Source: Paralithodes platypus
Taxonomy: Eukaryota; Arthropoda; Malacostraca; Decapoda; Lithodidae
Length of the DNA: 64,000 bases
Assembly (NCBI GenBank): GCA_032716605.1
Contig: CM064519.1
Span: 13,850,144-13,914,143, forward strand
Reading direction: 5' to 3'
The notes below the pieces were generated by a model, which saw only the letters and a list, made by a program, of their open reading frames with translations, had not been told where the DNA came from and did not search any database. Positions 19,430 to 31,030 of the stretch are shown piece by piece; positions within the stretch are counted from its first letter, which is position 1, and the number at the start of each line of letters is the position of its first letter. A program made the position numbers and the translations under genes.

Positions 19430-22400
19430 TTAGTAGGGGACAGATGGGTTAGTAACTGAGGGGGGGATAAAATAAAGTTCTTCATTTACAAACGCAGTTA
19501 GTCGCGGGTTTGAAGCGAGATATTTGTCTAGGCGGAGTTTAAATGAATCAACGGTGCTGCAGTCTATAACGTTTCGGGAAGCCCATTCCACAAGTTGACA
19601 ACTCGATTGAAGAAGAAATTCTTAGATTCGTGTGAGTTAAAAGATTTACCAATAATTTTGCAACCGTTTCCCCGAGTGTAATTAGATTGGTCGATAGTGA
19701 AGTACTTACTACAGTTCATATTGTCGATGCCTTTGATGATTTTGAACACTTGAATTAAGTCACCTCTTAATCTGCGCTGGGTTAAAGGAAATAGATTTAA
19801 TTCTCTAAGACGCTCTTCGTATGGTTTGTTCTTTAGGCTAGGTATCATTTTGGTAACTCTACGTTGAACTCGTTCTAGCTTGTTTATATCTTTTTGGTAA
19901 TAAGGGCACCAGGATTGAACGCAGTATTCCAGAAGAGGGCGGACTAAGGAATTGTAAAGGGTTAGGATAACTTCTTTGGATTTATGCTCAAATGACCTGC
20001 CTATAAAGCCAATTATTTTGTTTGCCTTCTTAACAACTTCTGAACATTGTTGACTCGGTTTTAGGTTACTCGATATTGTTACTCCCAGATCGGTTTCTCT
20101 GTTTACATTCTTAAGCTGAGTGCCATTCATCGAATAGTTTGCTTTCTCATTTAGGTATCCGATATGTAGTACTTTACATTTATCCGCATTGAAACTCATT
20201 TGCCAAATTTGGGCCCAACATGACAATTTATCTAGATTGTGTTGCATATCGTCAACTTGTTCTTTTGAGAGTACGCTATTTGCAATTTTTGTATCGTCAG
20301 CAAATTTTGAGATTGTACAGGTGAGGCCCTCATCTATGTCGTTGATGTAAATTAGAAAGAGAATTGGTCCTAGTACCGATCCCTGGGGTACCCGCTACTT
20401 ACATTGGTCCATTTAGATGCCTTACCGTTTATGACTACTCTTTGCTTTCTGTCGCTGAGCCAATTTCTATCCATTCCAACACACCGTCTTGTATTCCATG
20501 CGCTTTTAGTTTTAGCAGTAAACGTTTGTGGGGAACTTTGTCAAAGGCCTTTTGAAAATCAAGGTATATAATATCTACAGCTTTACTCTCATCGTAGAGG
20601 TTGAGGATATCGTGGAAGAAGTCTAAGAGGTTTGTTAAACAGGAACGTTTTTTACGAAAGCCGTGTTGAGTATCTTTAAGTATGTTATTTTCCTCTAAGT
20701 GATTTACGAGTCTGTCTCGTATGACCGTTTCTAGCATTTTACATACAACTGAGGTTAAGCTAATTGGACGATAGTTACTGGGTAGGGATTTGCTGCCTTT
20801 TTTAATATCGGTGTTACGTTGGCTAGCTTCCACTGATCAGGCATAGTTCCAGACTGCAAGGATTTATTGAAAAGTAATGTCAGTGGTTTGGAGAGCTCAT
20901 CCTTAGCTTCCTTCAGAACTCTAGGCGAGATTGGATCAGGTCCAGGCGTGTTATTTACCTTGAGTTTATCTAAACAATTCAATACTTCTCTCTCTGTAAC
21001 GGTGATATTGCTTAGAACATCTGAATTATCAATCTGAATCGGCGATGGTGTAGGGATATCACTGAGGTCTTCTGTTGTAAAAACTGATGCAAAGAAGGTA
21101 TTGAGGGCATTACTCATTTGTACTTCGTCTTTGGTGTATTCTCCATTTTCATCGACTAACGGTCCAACAGTTGAAGTAACTACTTTTTTCTTTCTGATAT
21201 AACTATAGAATTCTTTCGGGTTTGTTTTACTTTGATTCGCAATATGTAACTCTAAGGTCTTTTTACTTTGCTTAATTAACTTTTTGGCTTTGCGTCGTAG
21301 CTCTACAAATTTCACCCGTTCTTCGTCATTTTGTGAGGATTTTAATCTATCATTAGCAAATTTTTTAGCAAGCAGGCAGTTTGAAATATCTTTATTCCAC
21401 CATTTGGGTTTATTATTATGGCCTGGACGCCGTATTTTCGATGGTATGCAGTCTTGCACTGCCTTTAGGTAAGTGGTTTCGAATAACTTCCAAGATGTAT
21501 TTATGTCATTATTGTTAATTAAAAAGCTCCAGTCAGTTTCTTTAAACATAGCTCTAAGTTTATGGAAGTTTGCTTTCTTGAAATTAGGGACTTTTTCGAT
21601 GCTACTATTTGGTTCGTTACTAGTAAACTTTAAAGTGAAAGTTATCGTACGATGGTCGCTGTTACTGAATTCATCACCAACATTCAAATTCTCTATTAAT
21701 TCTTCTTTTGTTGCAAGTACAATGTCAAGAACGTTATTACCACGGGTCGGCGTTCGAACAAATTGATAAAGCGAACTCTCTTGCAAGTTCGTATACAAGT
21801 CATTTCCGGAGTGTGAAGTAAGAGTATCGCCCCACTTGGTCACAGGTAAATTAAAGTCGCCAAAAATTACGGTATCTTGTGAGTTACTTACATCTACAAT
21901 TTGTTCATAAATTTCTCGGTCAGTTTGCACTGATTGAGCTGGAGGTCTGTATATTAATGCAAGTATTATTTTTGTACCTTTATTATTCTTTATTAGCACA
22001 AAAGATGCGTCGACGTTCACAATTTGAGGTTTTGACAAGAGGGTAGGGTTAAGACTTTCTTTGATATAAAGTAAAACGCCACCTCCATTTCGATTTATTC
22101 GGCTTTTCTCAAACATTACATAACCGGGAAGTGAATACTCTGCTAAAAAGTCTCTATCTTCTGTATTGAGCCAAGATTCTGTTATGCCAATCACATCATA
22201 ATTTTCTGTAAATACTAGCTCCTCTAAATCTGAAAATTTATTGCGTATGCTACGAGCGTTTGCATAGAAAATCTTTAAATTTGTTATTTTAGAACTCACG
22301 GAACGCTCTTTAATAATATTTTTGGTTCTTGTCGGATCTACATTTATGTTCATGGCTGTCCTCGGTCCTCGCTGTCTTCGGTCCTTATCGCTGGTGGTCC

Positions 22401-22479
22401 TCGGTTGCCTCTGTTTTTTTCTTGGCGTTGGATGATTTATGTCACTGCTGCTTCTTCTCGGATGGCGTTTTTGATCCAT
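19430..22479 (-). pseudogene. LINE ORF2: EEP endonuclease and reverse transcriptase, frameshifted
   Basis: From ATG 22477-22479: a basic leader; EEP endonuclease motifs YANARSIRNK, ITESWL, LIYRPP, FGDFNLP and SNSDHR; RT motifs NTPGPDPISPRVL, SNYRPISLTSVV, TQHGFRKKRSC, YLDFQKAFDKVPH and a KFADDTK active site (in the frame between 20280 and 20330); then the thumb (FNADKCKVLHIG, RETDLGVTIS) and tail LRGDLIQVFKI to VNLWNGLPET. Four apparent 1-bp losses break it: in an A-run near 20797, near 20466, in a G-run near 20391, and near 19576. Read through these, the protein ends at TAA 19430-19432. All key catalytic residues are present, so decay is minimal or partly sequencing error. Confidence 0.9.
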
Positions 22480-23095
22480 GGCTGCGGACTGCTTCGTGTA
22501 GGAGACGACCCATGCGTGCTGAACCCACAGGGTTTAGATGAGTGCCATCCTTGCGGAACAGAGTAGGCTGGTTGTAGAAGTTGTCCCAGAGGTTGATGAA
22601 TTCAACTTCTTCCCTCAGACACAAATATTTTAGTCGGCTATTTGTGCTGAAGGCCTTCTCGTAGAATTTATCAGGTGCGTCGATCTTGGGGAGAATGCCT
22701 GAGATGATGATATTCCTTGACTTGTTTTTGTAGTGCTGGATCATCTTGCGATATTTCTCCATCAACTCTTCGGATCTGGTGCGCAGGACGTCATTTGAAC
22801 CAGCATGGATGACAAAAAGGGTATTTTCATTTGCATCCTTTGTGGTATCTTCGAACGCTTCCACAATGTCGTCCAGTCCAGCTCCTGGGATGCAAAATCT
22901 TTTTCGTTGATTTGGGACTCTGTCGCAGAACTCTTCGACCTGTCCTCGTAGGATGGAATCCCCAACGAGCCTGGTCTCTTCTGGTCCGCCGAGTCGTGTT
23001 GTGTGCCGTCTATGGGGAGGCGAACCCTGGACAAATATCGTTACAGGTTCTAAGTTCTGTATCTCCCTTAACCTAACAAGTGCGCATGGGGGTAA
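22442..23095 (-). pseudogene. LINE ORF1: SGNH/GDSL-type esterase, N-terminally truncated
   Basis: The frame is open from about 23095 to its stop at 22442-22444. It carries the block I GDS (LVGDSILRGQVEEFC), then PGAGLDD, the GxND motif in VIHAGSNDVLR, and the C-terminal DxxH motif in RKDGTHLNPVG, all in the right order for an SGNH hydrolase. Such esterases occur in CR1 ORF1 proteins; their role in retrotransposition is thought to be lipid or membrane related. There is no Met near the left limit, which fits a 5'-truncated insertion. It overlaps the ORF2 start at 22479 by about 38 bp in another frame. Confidence 0.82.
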
Positions 23096-24025
23096 TTGGA
23101 AACGTTCCCCTGTGCTGACGTATTTGAGGTGTTTCCGTCACTAAAATATTCATTGTGCCATTAATAGCATTAATACTTATCCATATGCGCCTATTATGGG
23201 TTGATTATAAAGGTATTAACCTGAAACAACAATAAAACGAGTGAAAACAGCGTTTGGATGGTCAAAATCGGAGATATAGCCCGCGAGCTGTATAATGTAT
23301 GGGTGAGGCAAGCTGCTTTCCCGCCAATTTCCCCCAAGGCCACTGAGACACAGTCGATCGATACTCTCTCTCTCTCTCTTGCATTCGCTTGCTATCAGTG
23401 ATGACCACACCCTCCAACCGGATTTCTAATGTTAGCACGAAAATATACCTCAGAATAAGGGAATAACAGGGAAAATAGGTGATAACTGAAGGAGAGGAGG
23501 AAAGTGGGGAAGGAGGGGAGGTAGAGGACTGAGATTTTTCATGGCCATTTTTTTTTTATTTTTTTTTTTCGATGTCAAAAGTTGATTTTTGTTTTCACTC
23601 ACTCTTAAGAGTCTCCCCGCAGTCCGCCGGGGGAACTCTTAAGAGTCTCCCCGCAGTTCCCGGGTTAATAGAATTTTTCGAGGGTTGACACTTATTTTAA
23701 CATGGAGTATAGGTTATATTACATCCTAAATGAAATTTAAAATATCTATGAAAATTCTTGGGTTGTTTATATAATAGAAGTTACTGTGAGACACGTAATA
23801 TGTTGAAGGGGGAGCTCTGCCCCCTCTAAACACCCGTCACTTATGTCATCATAATCTGTTGTACTTCATAGGGGGTCCAATTAAGGAGAAAGTTAATTAA
23901 CAGACGAAATTAGGCCGCAAACTACAATAACATAGCGGGCCGCCGTTTATGGGAGACTTTTTACACATGATTTTCAATGTTAATTTTCTCCCTTAATCGA
24001 TTTTTCCAAATTATCAAACTTACAT
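23096..24025. other. Noncoding stretch with short palindromic direct repeats
   Basis: A 24-bp block, ACTCTTAAGAGTCTCCCCGC..., containing the palindrome CTCTTAAGAG occurs twice (about 23600 and 23635), separated by CCGCCGGGGG. A GGGGGAGCTCTGCCCCC hairpin lies near 23810. No gene recognised. Confidence 0.6.
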
Positions 24026-24116
24026 AAAAATGAAGTACAGTTTATAGGGATTCCAACATGCATTTCAAAATTGTCATGAAAATTGGTGGGTGGTTTGCTT
24101 AATATATACCGAAAAA
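24026..24116 (+). repeat. 90-bp direct repeat, copy 1
   Basis: AAAATGAAGTACAGTTTATA to GCTTAATATATACCGAAA is nearly identical to 25951-26037. Confidence 0.9.
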
Positions 24117-24197
24117 CCTAGCATTTCAGTTTTCTTTGATATACAGTGTTGTTTAATACCGAGGACCGTCGCATTTTAGTATTTGTAACATTAGCCG

Positions 24198-24868
24198 GTT
24201 CAATGTTATTTTAATACCACGAATTTTGTTGATATATTTGAAGATAAATATTGAATCTATATGCTCTAAAGATCATAAGAAAATTTGTTTTAACCCTCGG
24301 CAAAACTTAATAAAAAAAGTATGGTACTAAAATATATTTTTCGTAACAAGGTTGTCAATAAGGTACTTCCGGTTATCGATAGCTCTAAAGATCATATGAA
24401 AATGTGTTAAACCCTCGGAAAAACCTAATATAAAAGTATGGTACTAAAATTTAATTTTCGTAACAAGGTTGTCAATACGGTACTTTCCCGTTATCAATGT
24501 ACAATCAAAGCTGAAGATTGCAGAGTAAACACCGTAGACTGCATCGACATTCTTTCACCTTCGTATAATAGACAGCCAATTTTTTTTTTTTTTTTACTAA
24601 GGGATTAGTACTCAACCAGCGGGGGTGTGAGGGCAGCAGCCCCCACCCATAATACTAGGTTAGGTTAGGTAAGGTTGTTAGGTTAGGCTAATGTCTTTTC
24701 AAATCACTATCGGGGGCGTGTCTCAACATTGATCAATAGGCCTAATGGGGAAAATAAGTTTTCCCGAGATTTCTAATTAATTACAAACACTATATATTGA
24801 TGCAAATGAACAATTTCTTTTCTAAAAAACACTCGGAAAATTCGTGGTATTAAAATAAAAAAATTCCC
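24198..24868 (+). repeat. Repeat R1, uninterrupted copy
   Basis: The full-length counterpart of 2806-3114 plus 5254-5600. It includes the two ~115-bp sub-units, the single 12-mer CAATGTACAATC at 24495-24506, a poly-T run at about 24580-24595 and the TTAGG/GC-hairpin unit at 24608-24705. It is the empty site that proves the RTE insertion at 3115-5241. Confidence 0.9.
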
Positions 24869-25025
24869 ATTAGCCTAACCTAACCTAACCTAACCGAAAA
24901 GTAACCTGTCTCCGCGACGGTCTAAACTCCCCCTCACGTTCCCTGTTTATGGGTGCGCGATGGTCTAAACCCTGCTCACGTTCCCTGTTTATGAGTTTGC
25001 GAAGGTTTGTAATACTTCAATGTAT
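24869..25025. repeat. Short CCTAA array and duplicated 40-bp block
   Basis: Four CCTAA units at about 24877-24896, the arthropod telomere motif. Then a block TCTAAACnCnnCTCACGTTC occurs twice (24923-24955 and 24963-24995). Confidence 0.7.
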
Positions 25026-25370
25026 CTATTTAAAGTCAAATATACATTTCCGCGCATCATCAAACCATACTAAGTCTACTACTAATAATATTAACCCATT
25101 AGTACCAACAGAATAGCGACAAAATAGGGGTAATATAACTGTAGATTTATCCATTTTATTAGGGAAAATAGGCACCAATAGATTCGCCATATTTTTCTCC
25201 ATATAGTCCGCATGGAGGATTTTCGTTATCAACAAATTGAAAAATACCCACTTCACAGACAAATACACCAAACATCTAAGTCAAAGCGGGGGTGTGGGGG
25301 CGGCAGCCCCCACCTATAATACTAGGATAGGTTAGGTAAGGTTGTTAGGTTAGGTTAATGTCCGGTAAAT
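25026..25370 (-). repeat. Repeat R5, copy without DIRS
   Basis: On the minus strand this carries the sequence that flanks the DIRS element (6200-6250 joined to 14019-14110) without interruption; the join falls at 25244/25245. It runs into the TTAGG/GC-hairpin unit at 25283-25365. Confidence 0.82.
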
Positions 25371-25837
25371 TTCTATAATTGCACCTATACGAGCTAAACA
25401 AATTATTATTGTATTTAACAGGAAGGTACAACGAGGTAAGCGATGTGGTATAGGTGGCAATATGCGGAAATGGATTATAAGGGCATTCCGCCCCCCTCTG
25501 ACAAAAGTCTATCAATCTAGATGTGACACGGATTTACAATGTTTCAGAGAGACATTAGCCTAACCTAACAACCTTACCTAACAACCTTACCTAACCTAAC
25601 CTAGTATTATGGGTGGGGGCTGCCGTCCCCACACCCCCGCTGGTTGGGTAAAACGGTAGAAATTCAGTTGGGGTGGAGTGAATAACCGTAGATTTTCGTA
25701 AGGGGGTAAGAGGGGGGCAGAATGCTCTTATAATCCATTTCCGCATATTGCCACCTATACCACATCACTTACCTCGTCGTACCTTCCTGTTAAATACAAT
25801 AATAATTTGTTTAGCTCGTATAGGTGCAATTATAGAA
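25371..25837. mobile_element. Fold-back element with 128-bp arms
   Basis: 25371-25499 and 25709-25837 are inverted copies of about 95% identity (TTCTATAATTGCACC outward, AGGGGGGCGGAATGCC-like inward). The ~210-bp centre holds another TTAGG/GC-hairpin unit (25551-25650). No ORF, so non-autonomous. Confidence 0.85.
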
Positions 25838-25839
25838 TA

Positions 25840-26037
25840 ATACCTAATGTCCTTTCAAAGGGGTATAGGCTAGTAAACACTAGGATAGCCTATACCTGGT
25901 CAGAGGTAAGAAGAAGAAGAGTCCTGCAGTAGTCTCCTTGAATGCTACCAAAATGAAGTACAGTTTATAGGGATTCCAACATGCATTTCAAAATTGTCAT
26001 GAAAATTGGTGGGTGGTTTGCTTAATATATACCGAAA
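25840..26037 (-). repeat. R5 fragment followed by 90-bp direct repeat copy 2
   Basis: 25845-25950 is the reverse complement of 6005-6120; 25951-26037 repeats 24026-24116 in direct orientation. Confidence 0.8.
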
Positions 26038-26046
26038 CTTTACAGG

Positions 26047-26050
26047 CCAT

Positions 26051-26099
<49 letters not shown>

Positions 26100-26128
26100 C
26101 GCGCGCGCTCTCTCTCTCTCTCTCTCTC
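26047..26128. repeat. (GCTT)n then (CT)n microsatellite
   Basis: About twelve GCTT units at 26052-26099, a short GC alternation, then CT dinucleotides. Confidence 0.95.
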
Positions 26129-26454
26129 CCTTGACACGGAGGCCACATTAAGGTTGAGGGAAGGGAGGGGGTGGCAAATATCCATATTTACCTGATGATG
26201 GACGTGGTATTACTCTTCATACCTCAACCTCTCTCTCTCTCTCGCTTTACTATCCTGTATATACTTGTAATTTTATATTTTAGAGATAATGTCGGACGGA
26301 AAAACTAAATAAGATGGTCACCAATTTTCCCATGGATTTTTGTATTTTTCCCTGTTAGTTTTCATCAATATATAGTGTTTGGAAATAATTGCAACCCTCG
26401 GCGAAACCGTTTTCCCAATTATACAACGATCCTAAGACACGCCGCCCGATAGTA

Positions 26455-26960
26455 GGGAGGGCTATGAAGTACAGGGAAAATGAGGGGTTAAATGCGTAAA
26501 ACGGCGATTAAAACGTATTTTAGCAAAACTTGGCTCGGGTTTTAAGGTATTTCTAAGGCCTAAAACCCAATATTTCGAAAACCCGAGCCAAATTTTGGCC
26601 AAAGCTGGCTCGGATTTTGAGAGTTTGTAGACAACAAAAGGACAGTAACCTCATTTAGAAATTTGGCTCAGGTTTCCCGAAATTGCAAAGGCATAAAACC
26701 CGAATTTTGGAAAACCCGAGCCAAGTTTTGGCAAAACTTGGCTCGGATTTTGCGACTTTTAAGAGTAAACAAATTACAGTAACCTAATTTAGAATTTTGG
26801 CTCATGTTTCCCTAAATTGCAAACCCCAAAAAGCATAATTTTGGAAAACCCGAGCCAATTTTTGGCAAAACTTTGATCGTATTTTGAGAATCGAAAAAGA
26901 CTAACTAAATGTCGGAAATCGGCTCATGATTTCCCTAATTGCAAAGCCATATAACCAGAT
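26455..26960. repeat. Degenerate ~133-bp tandem repeat with palindromic core
   Basis: The core pairs ACCCGAGCCAA with TTGGCTCGGNTTT around TTTTGGCAAAA. It occurs near 26578, 26710 and 26846 (spacing 132 and 136 bp), with a half core at 26523. A single inverted copy, with the same flank, lies at 32420-32600. Confidence 0.8.
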
Positions 26961-27595
26961 TTATCGAAAACTTTGCACTTATTTAAATCATAAATATCCA
27001 GTAACATAGACCTAGTACATTGGATACAAGCCTAATCCACACCTAACGCCTACAATGTGTCCGTAGTACCAAGTAGGCCTACGTGGGATACAACATGGCG
27101 GTTGGGCCGGCGCCCATTTAGTAGCCTACCGGTATTCGGCCGTATCTGTAAATACGAATGCGAGTCACTTCGAGCGAATTCCTGATCGAGCGGATGCACA
27201 ATCCAACCTAATTAACCTAACCTAACTTAGGTAAAATTCTAGTTTCACGTACACAGCGACAAAAGGGAGGCGCCGTTGTAAAGGCATAGCTTCCCGACCA
27301 ACTATGAAGATCAGGGAAATTGCTGGGTAAAAGACGTAACATAATGATAATAAACTACATTAACGACATTAGCCTAACCTAACAACCTTACCTAACCTAA
27401 CCTAGTATTATGTAATAGCTATGGTGCCGCATATGGGGAGATTTTTTTTTTTTTTTTTTTACAGTAGGTATAATTCCTTATAATGCATTTCCGCCGCTTT
27501 GGACATATATAGGAATTAAGTATGGTATATGACAACTCTAAAGTAGCCATAGAAATTTATGAGTATGCTGTGAAAGCGAAACTAGAATTAAACCC
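26961..27595. other. Noncoding repeat-rich stretch
   Basis: Contains a block near 27165-27200 (CACTTCGAGCGAATTC...GAGCGG) whose inverse lies at 30837-30865 on the far side of the RTE element, a TTAGG-type unit at 27362-27412, and a poly-T run at 27448-27462. No gene seen. Confidence 0.6.
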
Positions 27596-27604
27596 TAACT
27601 TAAC

Positions 27605-30600
27605 TGGGGGTTAGGGAATAGAATATGCCCCACGTGCCTTCTGCGTGTCGTAAGAGGCGACTAAAGAGGTTGGGTCGGTGGGCTTGCGACCCCCACCCGG
27701 AAAAAATATCTAAGCAAAGAAAAACGAACGAACAGCCTCGGATGCGGACGGAACCAACGTTGACGAACCACGACCGACTAAGGACATGCCTTCGGACATT
27801 CTGAGAATGGCTACGTGGAATGTTAGTGGCATGAATGATGGCACAAAAGAGAGAGAGGTTCTGGAAGTGTTAGTGAATGCCAGGCTGGATGTATGTGGAA
27901 TGACAGAGACCAAATGGAAAGGTCCAGATGTGAGAGAGTGGGAGTGTGGAATGGGTGTGTGTGTGCTGGAGTGAGTGAAGGAACAGCGAGAGAAGGTGCA
28001 TGTTTGTTTGTAAGTAGCAAATGGAAGGAATGTGTAAGAGAGTATGGGTCTGTGGGTTCAAGGATTGTGTGGGTGAGAATGAAAGTAGGAATACAAACGT
28101 GGGTGATTGTATGCGTGTATGCCCCGACAGAGGATATACTTGAAAGAAAGAAAGAGGAGTTCTGGATGAATGTGGAGGCGTGCCTGGAGAAGTTTGACAA
28201 GAACGAAAGAATATTTCTGATTGGGGATATGAATGGTAAGGTGGGTGATAGGAAAGTTGAGGGAGTGGTGGGAGGGTGGGGGGTACCATCAGAGGTGAAT
28301 GGGAATGGTAGTGCACTTGTGGACGTATGTGTGGGGAGGAGGCTGTGGATAGCCAACACCTTCTTCCGACACAGAATGATCCACAGGTACACGTGGAAAC
28401 GGATGTTGACGATGAAGGATAAGACAGTGGTGGAACAAAAGTCATTGATTGATTATGTATGTGTGGATGAACGAATGAAGAAATCTGTGATGGATGCTAG
28501 GGTGTATAGGGGTATTGGAGGGGGTCTGTCTGATCATTATGTAGTGGTAGCTAAGGTTAGGATACAAAAGAAGTGGGTGAGGAGAGCGGGAGGGAGGCGA
28601 GAGGAGGGTGGAATGGTGAGGAGGGTGGAGAGGTTGCAGGAGGAGGAAGTCAGGGAGGAGTACAGGAGAGCAGTGGAAAGACGACTAGGTGGGTTCGACC
28701 TGGAAGTTATGGAGGAAGTGGAGGAGATGAGCAAGGTGTTTAAGGATGAAATCTGTGCAGCATGTGAGGAGGTGTGTGGAGTGAGGAGAAGAGGGAGGGG
28801 AGTGAAAGGTACAGCATGGTGGACAGAAGAGGTAAGAATAGCTGTGGAAGAAAAGAAGAAAGCATATAGAGAGTGGTTGGGTAGTAGAGGGAATGAAGAT
28901 TCCGAGAGACAGAAACGAGCGAGGTACGTGGAGAGTAAGAGGGTGGTGAAGAGAGTAGTGAAGGAAAGTAAGAGAAGAGTAGATGAGGAATTTGGAAGGA
29001 ATCTGAGTGTAAAATGGAGGGAGAGTAAGAAACTGTTCTGGAAAGAAGTCAAGAAAGTTAGGGAAGGTAGCAAGGGAAACAGTAAGGGTGTGAAAGATAA
29101 GAATGGGAGAATGCTAGCCGAGAAGCAAGACAGAGTCGAAAGATGGAGGGAGTACTTCAGTGAGTTGCTAAATGAAAGGAATGAAGAGCCAGCAAACATA
29201 GCTGTATATGGTATGGGAGGGAGAAGAAGAGAAGTAGTGGAGGAGGAGGTGGGGATCAGGAGGTCAGAAGTGTGGGAAGCCATGAAAAGAGTGAAGTTGG
29301 GGAAAGCACCAGGAACAGATGGAGTGTGTGGGGAAATGTTGAGGTATGGTGGTGAGATAGTGATAGAATGGGTATGGAAAATGTGCAAACTAGCATGGGA
29401 GAAGGGGAGTGCACCCGATGACTGGAAGACTGGCATAATAGTCCCCCTATATAAGGGCAAAGGGGAAAGAGGAGTGTGTGGTAACCACCGAGGAATATGT
29501 CTTCTAAGCGTAGTAGGGAAGGTATACAGTAGGGTAGTGATTGAGAGAGTGAGAGTGAGAACGGAGAAATGGATAGGCGACGAGCAGGGAGGTTTTAGGA
29601 AGGGAAGAGGATGTGTAGATCAGATTTTTACCCTGAATTGTGTTGTGGAGAAGTATCTGGAGAAGAAACAAAAGGTGTATGTTGCCTTTATGGACTTGGA
29701 GAAGGCCTATGACAGAGTGGATAGAGAAGGTTTGTGGAAAGTACTTAGAATATACGGAGTAGAGGGCAAGTTGCTGAAAGCAGTGAAGAGCATGTATGAG
29801 GGTGCAAAGGCGGCAGTACGTGTGGAGAGTGAGCAGAGCGAGTTCTTTGACCTGAATGTTGGTTTGAAACAGGGGTGTGTGATGTCCCCGTGCTTGTTTA
29901 CTGTATATATGGATGGAGTTATGAAAGAAATACTATCAAGAGCAGTGGATGTTGGTGTATCGCTGAAAAGGGAGGGAATTGAGTGGAAGCTACCTATACT
30001 GCTGTTTGCGGATGATACAGTTCTGATGAGTGATAATGAATGGGAGTTGCAGGGTCTGGTAAATGAGTTTCGAACAGTGTGCGAAAAACGGAATTTGAAG
30101 GTAAATACGGGGAAGAGCAAGGTTATGGTCTTCGAAAGGGGTGAAGTCACAGAGTGTGAGGTGAAGCTGAACGGTCAGGCTATGGAGATCGTCAACTCTT
30201 TTAAGTATCTGGGCAGTGTGTTGAGTAAAGATGGGACTATGGATGAAGAGGTGCGAGAGAGGGTACAACAGGGGAAGAGGGTTGTAGGAACGCTAAAAGC
30301 AGTAACAAGAAATAGGGTGGTCAGTATGGAAGTGAAGAAGTCCTTGCATGACAGTGTGGTAATCCCGACACTGACTTACGGAAGCGAAGCATGGACGTTG
30401 GTTGAGAGACTCAGACCAAGAGTGAGAGCAGTGGAAATGAATTACTTAAGGAGTGCGTGCGGAGTTACATGGAGGGATAGACAGACTAATGAGGAAGTAA
30501 GAAGGAGGTGTGGTGTGGAGGTAGATGTGCTGGAAAGTGTGAAAAGGAACAACTTGAGATGGTTCGGCCATATGGAACGTATGGAAAGCGAGAGAATGAC

Positions 30601-30811
30601 TAAGAGGGTGTACGAGAGCGAGGTGGAGGGACAGAGGGGGAGAGGTAGACCGAATATGAGGTGGAAGGATGGAGTGAGGAACTACATGAACGAAGGCGGT
30701 GCTGGTTGGGGGGAGGGGCGTCGACTGACTGGGGACAGAGGTGCATGGGGGCGGTTCGTTCGTGGCCACCCCTTCGGGGATCACGGCGTCAGGCAATAGA
30801 TATAGATAGAT
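27605..30811 (+). mobile_element. Near-complete RTE-type LINE
   Basis: A 3.2 kb unit, the usual RTE length. It has a ~180-bp 5' UTR (including GTCGTAAGAGGCGACTAA at about 27647), a single EEP-RT ORF, almost no 3' UTR and a 3' end of ATAGAT-type simple repeat. A possible 9-bp target duplication, TAACTTAAC, is at 27596-27604 and 30812-30820; it is low complexity, so it is only supportive. The 2.1 kb fragment at 3115-5241 is the same family. Confidence 0.93.
27786..30799 (+). pseudogene. RTE endonuclease/reverse transcriptase polyprotein, one 2-bp slip
   Basis: The first frame (27786-27974) gives MATWNVSG and TETKWKG, the Asn and Glu of the EEP active site. It is then broken by one extra TG unit in a TG run near 27957-27966. 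The second frame carries on to TAG 30797-30799 with FLIGDMNGKVGD, SLIDYVCVDER and LSDHYVVV (endonuclease), and with the RT motifs GKAPGTDGVCGEML, NHRGICLLSVV, EQGGFRKGRGC, AFMDLEKAYDRVD, GLKQGCVMSPC, LLFADDTVLM and YLGSVLSKDG. The tail is LRWFGHMERM plus GRGRPNMRWKDG, as in RTE proteins. All catalytic residues are present, and removing the TG slip would leave about 1,000 codons open. The element was recently active, or the slip is a sequencing error. Confidence 0.93.
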
Positions 30812-31030
30812 TAACTTAACCTAACCTAAATGCGCCTCCGCTCGAATATGAATTCGCTCGAAGTGTCCAGATACCGTAAATACTACCGCAACTACGAATC
30901 TTGTTTCTGAAACCTAGTATATTAACCTAACCAAACAACCCAACCTATCGACAGAGATGGGCAGGTGGAGTCCAAAACATCAGTATAACCCAATTTTGAT
31001 TACAGATTGCATGCAACACTGTTCCCAAAG

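Larger units (their letters stand above)
19245..23095 (-). mobile_element. CR1-like LINE, 5' truncated
   Basis: On the minus strand the order is an esterase-type ORF1, overlapping ORF2 with endonuclease and RT, a 3' UTR of about 160 bp, and a 3' terminus made of three 10-bp repeats (GGAGTACAAA on the plus strand, about 19245-19275). Short 3' tandem repeats instead of poly-A, and an ORF1 with an SGNH esterase, are typical of the CR1 group. Coding similarity stops near 23095, before any N-terminal zinc finger of ORF1, so the copy is 5' truncated. Confidence 0.88.

Noticed and set aside
19190..19459. 89-codon plus-strand frame
   Set aside because: Lies across the 3' UTR and 3' tandem repeat of the minus-strand CR1-like LINE.
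28537..29460. 307-codon minus-strand Ser/Leu-rich frame
   Set aside because: Antisense shadow of the RTE ORF; the same shadow appears opposite the truncated RTE copy.
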